DNA of 64,000 nt from Bacteroidales bacterium (GTDB taxonomy: Bacteria; Bacteroidota; Bacteroidia; Bacteroidales; JAGOPY01), in NCBI GenBank assembly GCA_017991835.1, contig JAGOPY010000011.1:1-64000 (forward strand), given 5' to 3'. Every line of letters begins with the position of its first letter. The first letter of the stretch is position 1. This document shows, piece by piece, positions 50,063 through 58,631 of this stretch. The position numbers and the translations under genes are program-made. The notes under the pieces were generated by a model. That model was not told the origin of the DNA, did no database searches, and worked only from the letters and a program-made list of their open reading frames with translations.

Positions 50063-51406
50063 ATGATGATTGTGCTGGAGGTCACGACCCCGGTCCGTGG
50101 CATTAGTATCGTCTCCGGAATCGCTGCAATTTTGTTGCTGCTGATCGGTTCAGCCATGGCCTCGGGCGCCGAGGTGGCTTTTTTTTCTCTTGGCCCGAAC
50201 CAGATCCGTGAGCTTAGAACCCATGGCACCAGAGCCAACCAGGCGGTCCTGCTCCTCCTCGAAAAACCGAAAAGATTATTAGCTACATTGCTGATTGTCA
50301 ATAATTTCGTTAATGTTTCTATTGTCATTATCTCGACCTATCTGACCGGCATCCTGTTCAACTTCCGGGAATCGTCGTATTGGGTCGCTTTCCTGGTGCA
50401 GGTTGTGGCAGTGACCTCGCTGATTTTGCTGTTCGGTGAGATTCTTCCGAGAGTTTACGCCACACGCAACAACCTGAAATTTGCACGGTTCCTGGCTGGC
50501 CCGGTCGGCCTGGCGTCGAAAATCTTCTATCCGCTCAGCTCCATGCTGATCGGCTCAACCAAACTGATCGATAAGAGGATCAGCCGGAAGGCTTATAATG
50601 TTTCAATAAACGAACTTTCCGACGCCATTGAGCTCGCCACAGGAGCCGATACGCCGCAAGAGGAGAAGAAAATCCTCCGGGGTATCGTCCGGCTCGGTGA
50701 TATCGAGGTGAAGGAGATCATGAAATCACGGGTCGATGTCACCGCCGTCGATATTTCGACGGGCTATCTCGAACTCCTTCAAAAAATAGTCGGGTCAGGC
50801 TATTCCAGGATCCCGGTTTATGGCGACTCGATCGACCAGGTAAGGGGGATTCTTTATATCAAGGACCTGTTGCCACATCTTCAGGAGGGCGAGGATTTCG
50901 ACTGGAAAGGTTTGCTCCGTGATGCTTTATTTGTGCCCGAAAATAAAAAGATCAACGACCTGCTGCAGGAATTCCAGGAGAGAAAGATACACATGGCCGT
51001 GGTGGTCGATGAATACGGCGGCATGAGCGGGATTGTAACCCTGGAAGACATCATCGAGGAGATCGTCGGGGAGATCAGTGATGAGCATGATGAGCCCCTG
51101 GAAACCTTCGAATTTACCCAAATCGATGATCATCATTATATTTTCGAAGGAAAGACTTCGCTGAACGACTTCTGCAAGATTCTCGATATCGGCGATGAAG
51201 TATTTGACGACGTGAGGGGTGAGTCGGATTCACTGGCCGGGTTGCTGCTGGAGTTATTGCAGAGAATGCCCGCGAAAAATGAACAGGTGTCGTACCGGCA
51301 GTTCACTTTTACTGTTAAGGCTGTCGACAAGCGCAGGATCAAAAGGGTAATGGTCAGTATCGATATTTCCGGATCGTTCTCTGACCAAAAAACTACCGAA
51401 AATTAA
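50063..51406 (+). CDS. gldE: Gliding-motility-associated protein GldE (CNNM/CBS-domain family)
   Basis: A membrane protein of 447 residues from ATG 50063; a TTG start at 50027 would add 12. An N-terminal DUF21/CNNM helix set (GIAAILLLLIGSAMASGAEVAFFSL) is followed by two CBS domains (VKEIMKSRVDVTAVDI ... IPVYGDSIDQVRGILYIKDLL; MAVVVDEYGGMSGIVTLEDIIEEIVGEISDE) and a C-terminal CorC_HlyC domain. In Flavobacterium, GldE supports GldD function. The following gldD gene and the preceding ssb give the familiar gene order. A hemolysin-like transporter name would also fit the domains, but gldE is favoured by context. Confidence 0.9.
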   Translation: MMIVLEVTTPVRGISIVSGIAAILLLLIGSAMASGAEVAFFSLGPNQIRELRTHGTRANQAVLLLLEKPKRLLATLLIVNNFVNVSIVIISTYLTGILFNFRESSYWVAFLVQVVAVTSLILLFGEILPRVYATRNNLKFARFLAGPVGLASKIFYPLSSMLIGSTKLIDKRISRKAYNVSINELSDAIELATGADTPQEEKKILRGIVRLGDIEVKEIMKSRVDVTAVDISTGYLELLQKIVGSGYSRIPVYGDSIDQVRGILYIKDLLPHLQEGEDFDWKGLLRDALFVPENKKINDLLQEFQERKIHMAVVVDEYGGMSGIVTLEDIIEEIVGEISDEHDEPLETFEFTQIDDHHYIFEGKTSLNDFCKILDIGDEVFDDVRGESDSLAGLLLELLQRMPAKNEQVSYRQFTFTVKAVDKRRIKRVMVSIDISGSFSDQKTTEN

Positions 51407-51412
51407 CATAAG

Positions 51413-51994
51413 ATGAAGTTTTTTCTCCGATTAACAATTTATAATTTGCTGATTGTGACCTTCATGGCAGGTTGCGGGGAGGATTACACCCCAAAGCCAA
51501 GAGGGTATTTCAGAATAGATATGCCTGATAAGGAGTATACCCGGTTTGATTCAACATTCCCTTATTCTTTTGAATACCCCGTTTATGCCAAAATTGTTCC
51601 CGATACCCGGACTACCTCCGAACCCTTCTGGATGAATATCGATTTCCCGCAATTCAACGGCAGGATTCATATCTCTTACAAACCGGTTGAGGAAAACCTG
51701 GAAGAATATCTTGAAGATTCGCGCACATTCGTGATCAAACATATACCCAAGGCCGACGCTATCGATGATTCACTCATCTACAGGCCCGAATCGGCTGTTT
51801 ACGGCCTGGTTTATTACATCGAAGGCCCGGCTGCCGCCTCGCCCTGCCAGTTTTTTATTACCGATAGCACCTCCCGCTTCCTGCGCGGGGCATTGTACTT
51901 CAATTTCCCGCCAAACAACGACTCCCTGGCTCCTGTCATCGATTTTATTGAAAATGATATCCGCCATCTGATCACAACATTCAGGTGGAAATGA
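51413..51994 (+). CDS. gldD: Gliding motility lipoprotein GldD
   Basis: A 193-residue lipoprotein with a lipobox ending FMAGC (Cys21), followed by the family start YTPKPRGYFRIDMPDKEY. Other conserved parts are PFWMNIDFPQFNGRIHISYKP and FYFxxFPPNNDSLAPVIDFI-like sequence near the end. It begins 6 nt after gldE. GldD is needed for gliding and T9SS-linked functions in Flavobacterium. Many non-gliding Bacteroidota also carry it, so motility cannot be concluded from this gene. Confidence 0.92.
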   Translation: MKFFLRLTIYNLLIVTFMAGCGEDYTPKPRGYFRIDMPDKEYTRFDSTFPYSFEYPVYAKIVPDTRTTSEPFWMNIDFPQFNGRIHISYKPVEENLEEYLEDSRTFVIKHIPKADAIDDSLIYRPESAVYGLVYYIEGPAAASPCQFFITDSTSRFLRGALYFNFPPNNDSLAPVIDFIENDIRHLITTFRWK

Positions 51995-52031
51995 AATCCG
52001 GGCTTGTCATTCTCTTGTTTTTATAAATAAT

Positions 52032-52039
52032 TATATTTG
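52032..52039 (+). promoter_or_regulatory. -7 box for the second M14 peptidase
   Basis: TATATTTG matches TAnnTTTG, 20 nt before an ATG at 52059 and 41 nt before the preferred ATG at 52080. Confidence 0.5.
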
Positions 52040-52079
52040 CGATCATATAATATTCCTGATGACTCAAATATCTTACCAG

Positions 52080-54446
52080 ATGAAGAAATTAACATTTACC
52101 CTGCTGTTGTTATTGTCGGTTTTTATCGTATTCCCCCAGGCTCAGTATTCCCGTGTGAAATTATTTGCCTCCCGGGAAGAGATCGAATTGCTTGTAAAAG
52201 AAGGAGTGGGGATTGACCATGGCATTTTCAGGCCCGGAGCCTACACGATCTGTGAGCTGTCGGATGCCGAACTTTCCACTGTCAGGGAATCTGGAATTTC
52301 ATATGAGATAATTATTGAAGATGTGGAAAAATTTTACCGTGAGAGAAACGAGCCTTTTATGGACAGGCTCAGCGAACTGAAGGAGGCAGAATATCTCCTC
52401 AGCCGCGACTGGCCGATTCCGGATGGTTTTGAACTGGGCTCATGCGGAGGTTTTCTCACCATTGACCAATGCATGGAGCATCTGGACAATATGGCTGCTT
52501 TGTATCCGGATCTTATTACACAGCGGGCCCCTCTCAGCGAGATGACGCACAATAACCGCGAACTATACTGGGTCAGGCTCTCTGATAATCCCGGTACGGA
52601 TGAAGAAGACGAGCCGGAGGTTTTATATACCGGTATGCACCATGCCCGCGAAGGCATAGGGATGCAGTTGCTCGTTTATTATATGTATTATCTTCTGGAG
52701 AATTATGAAACCGATCCGGAGGTGCAATATATTGTCGATAATTTTGAGCTTTATTTTGTTCCGATCATCAATCCGGACGGTTATGCGTTCAATATTCAGA
52801 ACCAGCCGGCCGGCGGAGGAATGTGGAGAAAGAACCGGAGGCAGAATGACGATGGCTCTTACGGTGTGGATGTGAACAGGAACTACGGTTATATGTGGGG
52901 TTACGACAACAACGGCTCATCAGGTGAACCTTCCGATGACACATACCGCGGGCCTGATCCTTTCTCGGAGCCTGAGGCGTTGAATATGAAGTATTTCTGT
53001 GAAGACCATGATTTCAGGATAGCATTGAATTATCATTCGTACAGCAATCTTTTTCTTTATCCATGGGGTTGGACGGAAGTGCCATGCGATCACGATGCCA
53101 TCTTTCATGCCTTCGGTGAAATCATGACAAAAGAGAACGGGTACGTGTTCGGCGCCGGCAGCACCACGATCTATCCCACCAATGGCGGGTCCGACGACTG
53201 GATGTACGGTGAGCAGGAGACAAAATCCCTCATTTATTCCTACACACCTGAGGTTGGCGATGGAAGTGCCGGTTTCTGGCCGCCCGTGTCGCAGATCATA
53301 CCGTTGTGCCAGGAGAACATGTATGCCAATATCATGGCGGCAAGGCTGTCAGGGCCCTATGCCACTGCCCGCGATCTTTCTCCATCAATCATTGAATATA
53401 AAACCGGCCTGATCTTCTTTGAGATTCAACGACTGGGCCTGGAAGACGGTGCAACCTACACCGTTTCGGTAGAACCGCTCAATGATGCCTTTGCATCCAT
53501 CAGTGGGCCGTTTACGTATACCGATCTGGAGATCCTTGAAACAGAAAGCGCGGCATTCACTTATACACTGCGCGAAGATATCCTGGACGGAGATGCCGTC
53601 GAATTCCTCCTTTCGGTAAATAACGGCCTGGCAACTTTCTCCGATACGATCCGGAAGATCTATGGCACACCGGTGATCATTTTCGAAGATGATGCGGAAT
53701 CTTTTACCAAATGGACCTCCAACAAGTGGAACATCACTACAGCCCAGTACCATTCTCCGGAACGCTCAATTGCCGACTCCCCGTTTGGTCAGTACACCAA
53801 CAATGAAAATAATATCGTTACCCTTGTGGAATCCATTGATCTGTCGGATGTTGTATATGCCAGCCTGGGGTTCTGGGCCAAATGGGACATCGAAGCGGAT
53901 TACGATTATGTTCAGGTACTGATCTCCGATAATAACGGAGGATCATGGACTCCGGTCCAGGGAAAGTTCACCCGCCCCGGCAGTTCCAACCAGGAACTGG
54001 GCGAACCCCTTTACGACGGGGTGAAAGAAGATTGGGTCAGGGAAGAGATAAACCTGAGCGCTTACCTCGATAAACAGATTAAGATACGGTTTGTATTGCG
54101 AAGCGATACGTATGTGACTGGCGATGGTTTCTTCTGGGACGATATGACGGTAACTGTGGTCGACCAGGCAACCGGCATCAGTTCCGATTCAGATCTGCCA
54201 AAAGAACAACTCATCAGCATCCAGCCGAATCCATCATCAGAAACAGTGACCATCACCCTGTTTTCTGATAAGATCGACAGACTGATGATTTATAATTCGC
54301 TGGGTGTGGCCGTTCATAAAGTACGCGTTGCTGAAGGAGATACGGAGATAAAGCTTGATGTTAGCGGCTGGCCTTCAGGCATTTATTTCAACGCTCTTGA
54401 ATCGGGAAGCAGTATTGTGGCCATAGAAAAACTGGTCGTCAGGTAA
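52080..54446 (+). CDS. M14 zinc carboxypeptidase with T9SS sorting domain
   Basis: A 788-residue secreted metallocarboxypeptidase from ATG 52080, which gives a clean signal peptide (MKKLTFTLLLLLSVFIVFPQ); an ATG at 52059 would add seven residues. The M14 domain shows zinc ligands H188 and E191 (TGMHHAREGIG) and H319 (ALNYHSYSN), and the substrate residues N266-R267 (GVDVNRNYGYMWG). The catalytic glutamate is in YSYTPEVGD. It continues with CARDB-like and carbohydrate-binding-like beta domains (DDAESFTKWTSNKWNI, DYDYVQVLISDNNGGSW) and a T9SS sorting domain. It resembles carboxypeptidase T. The other M14 protein at 18626 has a different domain tail. Confidence 0.94.
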   Translation: MKKLTFTLLLLLSVFIVFPQAQYSRVKLFASREEIELLVKEGVGIDHGIFRPGAYTICELSDAELSTVRESGISYEIIIEDVEKFYRERNEPFMDRLSELKEAEYLLSRDWPIPDGFELGSCGGFLTIDQCMEHLDNMAALYPDLITQRAPLSEMTHNNRELYWVRLSDNPGTDEEDEPEVLYTGMHHAREGIGMQLLVYYMYYLLENYETDPEVQYIVDNFELYFVPIINPDGYAFNIQNQPAGGGMWRKNRRQNDDGSYGVDVNRNYGYMWGYDNNGSSGEPSDDTYRGPDPFSEPEALNMKYFCEDHDFRIALNYHSYSNLFLYPWGWTEVPCDHDAIFHAFGEIMTKENGYVFGAGSTTIYPTNGGSDDWMYGEQETKSLIYSYTPEVGDGSAGFWPPVSQIIPLCQENMYANIMAARLSGPYATARDLSPSIIEYKTGLIFFEIQRLGLEDGATYTVSVEPLNDAFASISGPFTYTDLEILETESAAFTYTLREDILDGDAVEFLLSVNNGLATFSDTIRKIYGTPVIIFEDDAESFTKWTSNKWNITTAQYHSPERSIADSPFGQYTNNENNIVTLVESIDLSDVVYASLGFWAKWDIEADYDYVQVLISDNNGGSWTPVQGKFTRPGSSNQELGEPLYDGVKEDWVREEINLSAYLDKQIKIRFVLRSDTYVTGDGFFWDDMTVTVVDQATGISSDSDLPKEQLISIQPNPSSETVTITLFSDKIDRLMIYNSLGVAVHKVRVAEGDTEIKLDVSGWPSGIYFNALESGSSIVAIEKLVVR

Positions 54447-54449
54447 TTG

Positions 54450-54489
54450 GCGGCTCAACTTGTGAATCCGCCGGAAAACACGTTTTCCT
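54450..54489 (+). terminator. Possible hairpin pair after the M14 gene
   Basis: GGCGG...CCGCC (54450-54473) is followed by GGAAAACACGTTTTCC (54474-54489), two adjacent inverted repeats just after the stop at 54446. There is no clear T tract, so the termination role is uncertain. Confidence 0.4.
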
Positions 54490-54539
54490 GAACCATTCAT
54501 TTTTCTCCGAAAAAGTCAATCCTTTCCGGAACCTTTGTT

Positions 54540-54547
54540 TATCTTTG
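54540..54547 (+). promoter_or_regulatory. -7 box for corA
   Basis: TATCTTTG matches TAnnTTTG, 70 nt before the ATG at 54618. Confidence 0.5.
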
Positions 54548-54617
54548 CACCGCTTTTAAATTTTACAGGCATGTAGAACAATTCGCATAGTATTCATCTT
54601 ATAAAACCGGAGCAGAT

Positions 54618-55526
54618 ATGGTTGATACGGTAAAAATCGGTACCCTGAAGTGGCACCACATCGTAAGCCCGTCGGAGCACGACCTGCAGTACCTGAAAGA
54701 CAACTTCCATTTCCATCCCCTGGACATTGAAGACTGCCGAAGTACCAACCAGCGCCCCAAGATCGATATCTATGACGACTATTATTTCATCATTCTTCAT
54801 TTTCCCAGCTTCGACCTGCATAACCGTTTCCTGACCATCAAAGAGGTGAAATTCTTCTGGGGTGAAGACTACGTGATCAGCATCGACCAGACGAACTGGA
54901 TAGTGACCGAGATGTTCAACGATGCCCGCAAACTGATTGCCAGCAAGGAAGAGATTGAGATCGGGACCTCTGATGCGCTGCTTTACCGTATCCTGGAGAA
55001 ACTGATGAATTCCTCACTCAACCTGATGCGGCGGCTGGGCCTGGAGCTCGACCGGATCAACGAAGACCTTTTCAGTATCCGGGCCCAGAAAACCATTATG
55101 CAGATCTCCATCACCCGGAAAAACATCATTCTGGTCAATACCATATTTAAACCACAACTTCCGCTATTCCACAAATTCGAGTCGGGGCAGATCGCCGGAT
55201 TTGCCGAGAACATGGAGGAGTACTGGGGCAATATCCTCGACTACAACCAGAAGATGTGGGATATGGCCGAAGACTACCAGGAGCTGATCGAAGGGTTGTC
55301 GAAAACCTTCGATTCGCTTCAGACCAACCGGATCAACGACATCATGAAGACGCTGACCTTTTTCTCGGCGATCCTTCTCCCATTAACCTTTATCACCGGC
55401 CTTTACGGGATGAACATCGGGCTGCCGCTGCAGAACGACTCCCGCTCTTTTCTGATCATTATCGGGCTGATGATGATGGTGGTGATCACGATGCTGGTGT
55501 ACTTCAAAAGGAGAAAATGGCTCTGA
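54618..55526 (+). CDS. corA: CorA-family magnesium/divalent cation transporter
   Basis: A 302-residue inner-membrane channel for magnesium (also cobalt or nickel). The long cytoplasmic N-terminal funnel domain includes FHFHPLDIEDC, near the start of the family domain, and a coiled helix region. Two C-terminal helices flank the signature YGMNIG: TLTFFSAILLPLTFITGLYGMN and FLIIIGLMMMVVITMLVYF. The protein ends in a short basic tail (KRRKWL). Length is normal. The gene is convergent with the DAHP synthase gene, and a strong hairpin lies between them. Confidence 0.94.
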   Translation: MVDTVKIGTLKWHHIVSPSEHDLQYLKDNFHFHPLDIEDCRSTNQRPKIDIYDDYYFIILHFPSFDLHNRFLTIKEVKFFWGEDYVISIDQTNWIVTEMFNDARKLIASKEEIEIGTSDALLYRILEKLMNSSLNLMRRLGLELDRINEDLFSIRAQKTIMQISITRKNIILVNTIFKPQLPLFHKFESGQIAGFAENMEEYWGNILDYNQKMWDMAEDYQELIEGLSKTFDSLQTNRINDIMKTLTFFSAILLPLTFITGLYGMNIGLPLQNDSRSFLIIIGLMMMVVITMLVYFKRRKWL

Positions 55527-55544
55527 GGAGTGTTGAACTTTGAA

Positions 55545-55573
55545 CCCTTCACCACCTGGCGGTGGGTTAAGGG
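55545..55573. terminator. Bidirectional hairpin between corA and the DAHP synthase gene
   Basis: A perfect 5-bp inner stem CCACC/GGTGG with an outer stem CCCTT/AAGGG around a short loop, between two convergent stop codons. A T tract is lacking, so it is a candidate terminator only. Confidence 0.5.
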
Positions 55574-55587
55574 CATGCTTTGAACTA

Positions 55588-56685
55588 TCATTGTAGTCGG
55601 AGGGATTCTTCGTGGATAGTTTGAAGGAGTTTTAGCAGGAAGTTGCGGCTGAGGCCAAGCGTGGTTCCTTTCTCCAGCCGGTCTTCCACCAGCCTCGTCC
55701 ACCGCTCCAGTTGCAAAGCGTCCATTCCCAGTTCCTTTTTCCGCGCACCGATCTTTTTCACCAATTCCATTCTCTCAGCCAACAATCTTAATATCTCTCC
55801 ATCCACCTCATCAATCGACAATCGTAAATCGACAATCGACAATCGAATATTCTCTCCCGCATCTTCCCTTCCGACTTCATTAGCAATATTGACCGGCCAT
55901 TCAATACGCGCCAACAAATCTGCCAGTTCCTTCGGGCTAACCTGCTGATCGCCGTCGGTAAGGGCATTGGCCGGATCGACATGCGATTCGATCATCAGCC
56001 CGTCGAAAGCCAGATCGGCCGCTTTCTGCATCACGGGGCGGAGCATGGCCCGGTTCCCGCTGATATGGCTGGGATCGACCAGCACCGGAAGACTGGGGAC
56101 CAGCCTGCGAAGTTCGATCGGGATCTCCCATTGTGGCAGGTTGCGGAACGGTTTGCAATGGTAGGCGGAGAAGCCCCGGTGCACTGCTGCCAGTTTGCGG
56201 ATGCCCTGCTGGTGCAACCGTTCCAGCGCCCCGATCCAGAGCAGCAGGTCGGGATTGACCGGGTTTTTCACCATTACCCGAACATCGACACCTTTTAAGG
56301 CAGAGGCTATTTCGTTGACCGAGAAGGGATTGACAACAGTACGCGAGCCGATCCAGAGAATATCGACCTCATTCTTCAAACATAATTCGATGTGTGCCGG
56401 TAAGGCGACTTCCACCGCCATCTTCAATCCGGTTTCGAGTTTCGCTTTTCTCAGCCAAGCCATTCCTTTTTCGCCGACGCCTTCAAAATCGCCCGGACGG
56501 GTACGCGGTTTCCACAGGCCGCAGCGGAAAGCGGCTACCTGAGGTTGCCTGGCCAGTTGCCGCGCGGTTTCCATCACCTGTTCCTCCGATTCGGCGCTGC
56601 AAGGGCCGGCGATAACGGGCGGATATTCCCGGGAAGGGAGATAACCGGAGAAAGGGATGATATGATCAATAATTGTTGCCACCAT
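55588..56685 (-). CDS. Bifunctional DAHP synthase (KDO8PS-like) / chorismate mutase
   Basis: A 365-residue fusion enzyme for the first step of the shikimate pathway and the branch to prephenate. The DAHP synthase part (about 1-265) shows VIAGPCSAESEEQV, FRCGLWKPRTRPGDFEG, VMVKNPVNPD and VDPSHISGNR, the KDO8P-synthase-like (AroA type I-beta) form. The chorismate mutase type II part (about 280-365) has IDEVDGEILRLLAERMELVKKIGARK. This fusion is standard in Bacteroidota. The linker (NIRLSIVDLRLSIDE) is encoded by a short AATCGAC-type repeat. A -7 box sits 1 nt upstream of the ATG, so either the transcript is leaderless or translation starts slightly downstream, e.g. at the GTG second codon. Confidence 0.93.
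   Translation of the reverse strand: MVATIIDHIIPFSGYLPSREYPPVIAGPCSAESEEQVMETARQLARQPQVAAFRCGLWKPRTRPGDFEGVGEKGMAWLRKAKLETGLKMAVEVALPAHIELCLKNEVDILWIGSRTVVNPFSVNEIASALKGVDVRVMVKNPVNPDLLLWIGALERLHQQGIRKLAAVHRGFSAYHCKPFRNLPQWEIPIELRRLVPSLPVLVDPSHISGNRAMLRPVMQKAADLAFDGLMIESHVDPANALTDGDQQVSPKELADLLARIEWPVNIANEVGREDAGENIRLSIVDLRLSIDEVDGEILRLLAERMELVKKIGARKKELGMDALQLERWTRLVEDRLEKGTTLGLSRNFLLKLLQTIHEESLRLQ
55811..55846 (+). repeat. AATCGAC short repeat in the DAHP synthase/chorismate mutase linker
   Basis: TCAATCGACAATCGTAAATC is followed by GACAATCGACAATCGA, i.e. variants of AATCGAC repeated about five times. It encodes part of the inter-domain linker in frame. Confidence 0.6.
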
Positions 56686-56686
56686 G

Positions 56687-56694
56687 CAAAGGTA
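56687..56694 (-). promoter_or_regulatory. -7 box adjoining the DAHP synthase start codon
   Basis: The minus strand reads TACCTTTG, a TAnnTTTG match, separated from the ATG at 56685 by one base. The predicted +1 would fall inside the first codons. Confidence 0.5.
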
Positions 56695-56780
56695 CTTTTT
56701 TCAGGATTTGACATATTAATCGATTCGGAGTTGTTTGTTTTCAGCAATTGAACAATAGAACAATAGAGCAATCATTTTCT

Positions 56781-56788
56781 TATTTTTG
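56781..56788 (+). promoter_or_regulatory. -7 box for asnS
   Basis: TATTTTTG matches TAnnTTTG and lies 21 nt before the ATG at 56810. It overlaps an in-frame TTG (56786), which makes that TTG an unlikely start. Confidence 0.6.
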
Positions 56789-56809
56789 CACCTCAAAATC
56801 AAGAAGAAC

Positions 56810-58267
56810 ATGCTCGATCACGGAATTAAAAGGACGAAGATCAAAGAACTGCTCCTGACGGGAGAAATCGACTCGGAGGTTGTGGCCAAGGGATGGGTTC
56901 GCACCAAGCGCGAAAGCAAGAATGTCATTTTTATCACCCTCAACGACGGATCTACGATCCAGAATTTGCAGGTTGTGGTGCAGCCCGACACGCTGGACGC
57001 TTCGTTGCTGGCCAGGATCAGCACCGGCGCCGGGCTGTCGGTGCGGGGAAAGCTGAACGAATCGCCGGGAGCGGGCCAGCGGGTCGAGTTGCTGGCTAAC
57101 GATATCATTCTCTACGGCGAGGCCAATCCCGACGAGTACCCGCTGCAGCCCAAGAAACATTCGCTGGAGTTCCTCCGTGAAAAAGCCCATCTCCGCTTCC
57201 GGACCAACACCTTCTCGGCTGTCACCCGCATCCGCCATGCGATGATCTTCGCCATCCATAAATTCTTCACCGACAAAGGATTTTACAATATCCATACGCC
57301 GATCATCACCGGCTCCGATGCCGAAGGGGCAGGGGAGATGTTCCGGGTGACGATCCTCGACCCCACGAAGCCTCCGCTGACCGAGACCGGTGCCGTCGAT
57401 TACAAACAGGATTTCTTCGGCAAACCCACGAATCTCACCGTTTCCGGACAGCTCGAGGGGGAACTGGCCGCACTGGCCATGTCGGATATTTACACCTTCG
57501 GGCCGACTTTCCGTGCCGAGAACTCCAATACCAGCCGCCACCTGGCCGAGTTCTGGATGATCGAACCCGAGATGGCTTTCTATGACATCCACGATAATAT
57601 GGACCTGGCCGAGGAGATGCTGAAGTACCTGGTGAGATACGCCCTCGACAATTGCCGCGAAGACCTGGATTTCCTGGCGAAAAGGCTGGAAGATGAGGAG
57701 AAGAACAAGAAAAAAGAGGAGCGGACCGAAATGGGCCTTATCGATAAGCTGGAATTTGTGCTGGAGAACACTTTTGAGCGGATCACCTATACGGAGGCTA
57801 TCGACATTCTAAAGAATTCGAAGCCGAATAAAGAGAAAAAGTTCCAGTACCCTATCAACGAGTGGGGGGCCGACATGCAATCGGAGCACGAACGCTACCT
57901 GGTGGAGAAATATTTCCGCAAGCCGGTCATAATCACCGGTTACCCGAAGCAGATCAAGGCCTTCTACATGAAGCAGAACGACGATGGCACCACGGTGGCG
58001 GCGATGGATGTTTTGTTTCCGCAGATCGGCGAGATCATCGGCGGTTCGCAGCGCGAGGAGAACCTGGATAAGTTATATGCCCGGATCAGGGAGCTGCATA
58101 TCCCGGAAGAAACGCTATGGTGGTACCTGGAAACGCGTAAATTCGGCACCGTCCCGCATGCCGGTTTCGGCCTGGGCTTTGAGCGCCTGATGCTGTTTAT
58201 CACCGGTATGGGCAACATCCGCGACGTCATCCCCTTTCCCCGGACGCCACAGAACGCAGAGTTTTAG
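56810..58267 (+). CDS. asnS: Asparaginyl-tRNA synthetase
   Basis: A 485-residue class IIb synthetase charging tRNA-Asn. The N-terminal OB-fold anticodon domain ([35 protein letters not shown]) is followed by the class II core: motif 1 region [21 protein letters not shown], motif 2 [26 protein letters not shown] and motif 3 [21 protein letters not shown]. The [17 protein letters not shown] stretch is typical of AsnRS rather than AspRS. The ATG at 56810 is chosen because the upstream TTG lies in the promoter box. A MITE-like element follows 19 nt after the stop. Confidence 0.97.
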   Translation: MLDHGIKRTKIKELLLTGEIDSEVVAKGWVRTKRESKNVIFITLNDGSTIQNLQVVVQPDTLDASLLARISTGAGLSVRGKLNESPGAGQRVELLANDIILYGEANPDEYPLQPKKHSLEFLREKAHLRFRTNTFSAVTRIRHAMIFAIHKFFTDKGFYNIHTPIITGSDAEGAGEMFRVTILDPTKPPLTETGAVDYKQDFFGKPTNLTVSGQLEGELAALAMSDIYTFGPTFRAENSNTSRHLAEFWMIEPEMAFYDIHDNMDLAEEMLKYLVRYALDNCREDLDFLAKRLEDEEKNKKKEERTEMGLIDKLEFVLENTFERITYTEAIDILKNSKPNKEKKFQYPINEWGADMQSEHERYLVEKYFRKPVIITGYPKQIKAFYMKQNDDGTTVAAMDVLFPQIGEIIGGSQREENLDKLYARIRELHIPEETLWWYLETRKFGTVPHAGFGLGFERLMLFITGMGNIRDVIPFPRTPQNAEF

Positions 58268-58286
58268 TCGTTGGTCAATTTTTCTT

Positions 58287-58440
58287 GAGGCTGTCTCAAA
58301 AGGATTAAACCACAAAGGGACACCAAGGAATTCACAAAGGCGCACAAAGGTATGTTAATTGATATTCAACTACTTAGTGTTCCTTCGTGATGTACTTTGT
58401 GCGCCTTAGTGGTTAATAAAATGCCTTTTGAGACAGCCTC
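58287..58440 (+). mobile_element. Palindromic MITE-like element, second intact copy
   Basis: 154 bp with perfect 16-bp terminal inverted repeats GAGGCTGTCTCAAAAG / CTTTTGAGACAGCCTC and the same inner palindromic arms as the copy at 16054. By eye only about six positions differ. It lies between asnS and rpoN. A 20-bp hairpin begins 15 nt after its right end, as also seen beside the diverged copy near 6.6 kb. Confidence 0.88.
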
Positions 58441-58455
58441 GGAATAGTTGGCAGT

Positions 58456-58475
58456 CCGACGACTAAAGCCGTCGG
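58456..58475. repeat. 20-bp hairpin repeat, copy B
   Basis: CCGACGACTAAAGCCGTCGG is the exact reverse complement of the hairpin at 6505-6524. It stands in the same position relative to the MITE-like element's right end as copy A does. Confidence 0.75.
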
Positions 58476-58517
58476 TTGAAATTTGAAATGCTCCGACAGG
58501 TAAATCCTCATATCCCC

Positions 58518-58589
58518 AAATCGTCAAATCTTCAAATCGTTAAATCGTTAAATCGTCAAATCTTCAAATCTTCAAATCGTCGAATCTTA
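58518..58589 (+). repeat. 8-bp tandem array upstream of rpoN
   Basis: Nine contiguous octamers of AAATCKTY type (AAATCGTC, AAATCTTC, AAATCGTT), the last one GAATCTTA. The rpoN -7 box follows directly at 58591. Confidence 0.85.
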
Positions 58590-58590
58590 T

Positions 58591-58598
58591 TATTTTTG
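58591..58598 (+). promoter_or_regulatory. -7 box for rpoN
   Basis: TATTTTTG matches TAnnTTTG, 33 nt before the ATG at 58632 and immediately after the 8-bp array. Confidence 0.6.
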
Positions 58599-58631
58599 TA
58601 TCTTTAAATAAAATTTGGAACCGGCATCCCT

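Noticed and set aside
56786..56809. TTG start for asnS
   Set aside because: It overlaps the TATTTTTG promoter box, so it would lie upstream of the expected transcript start.
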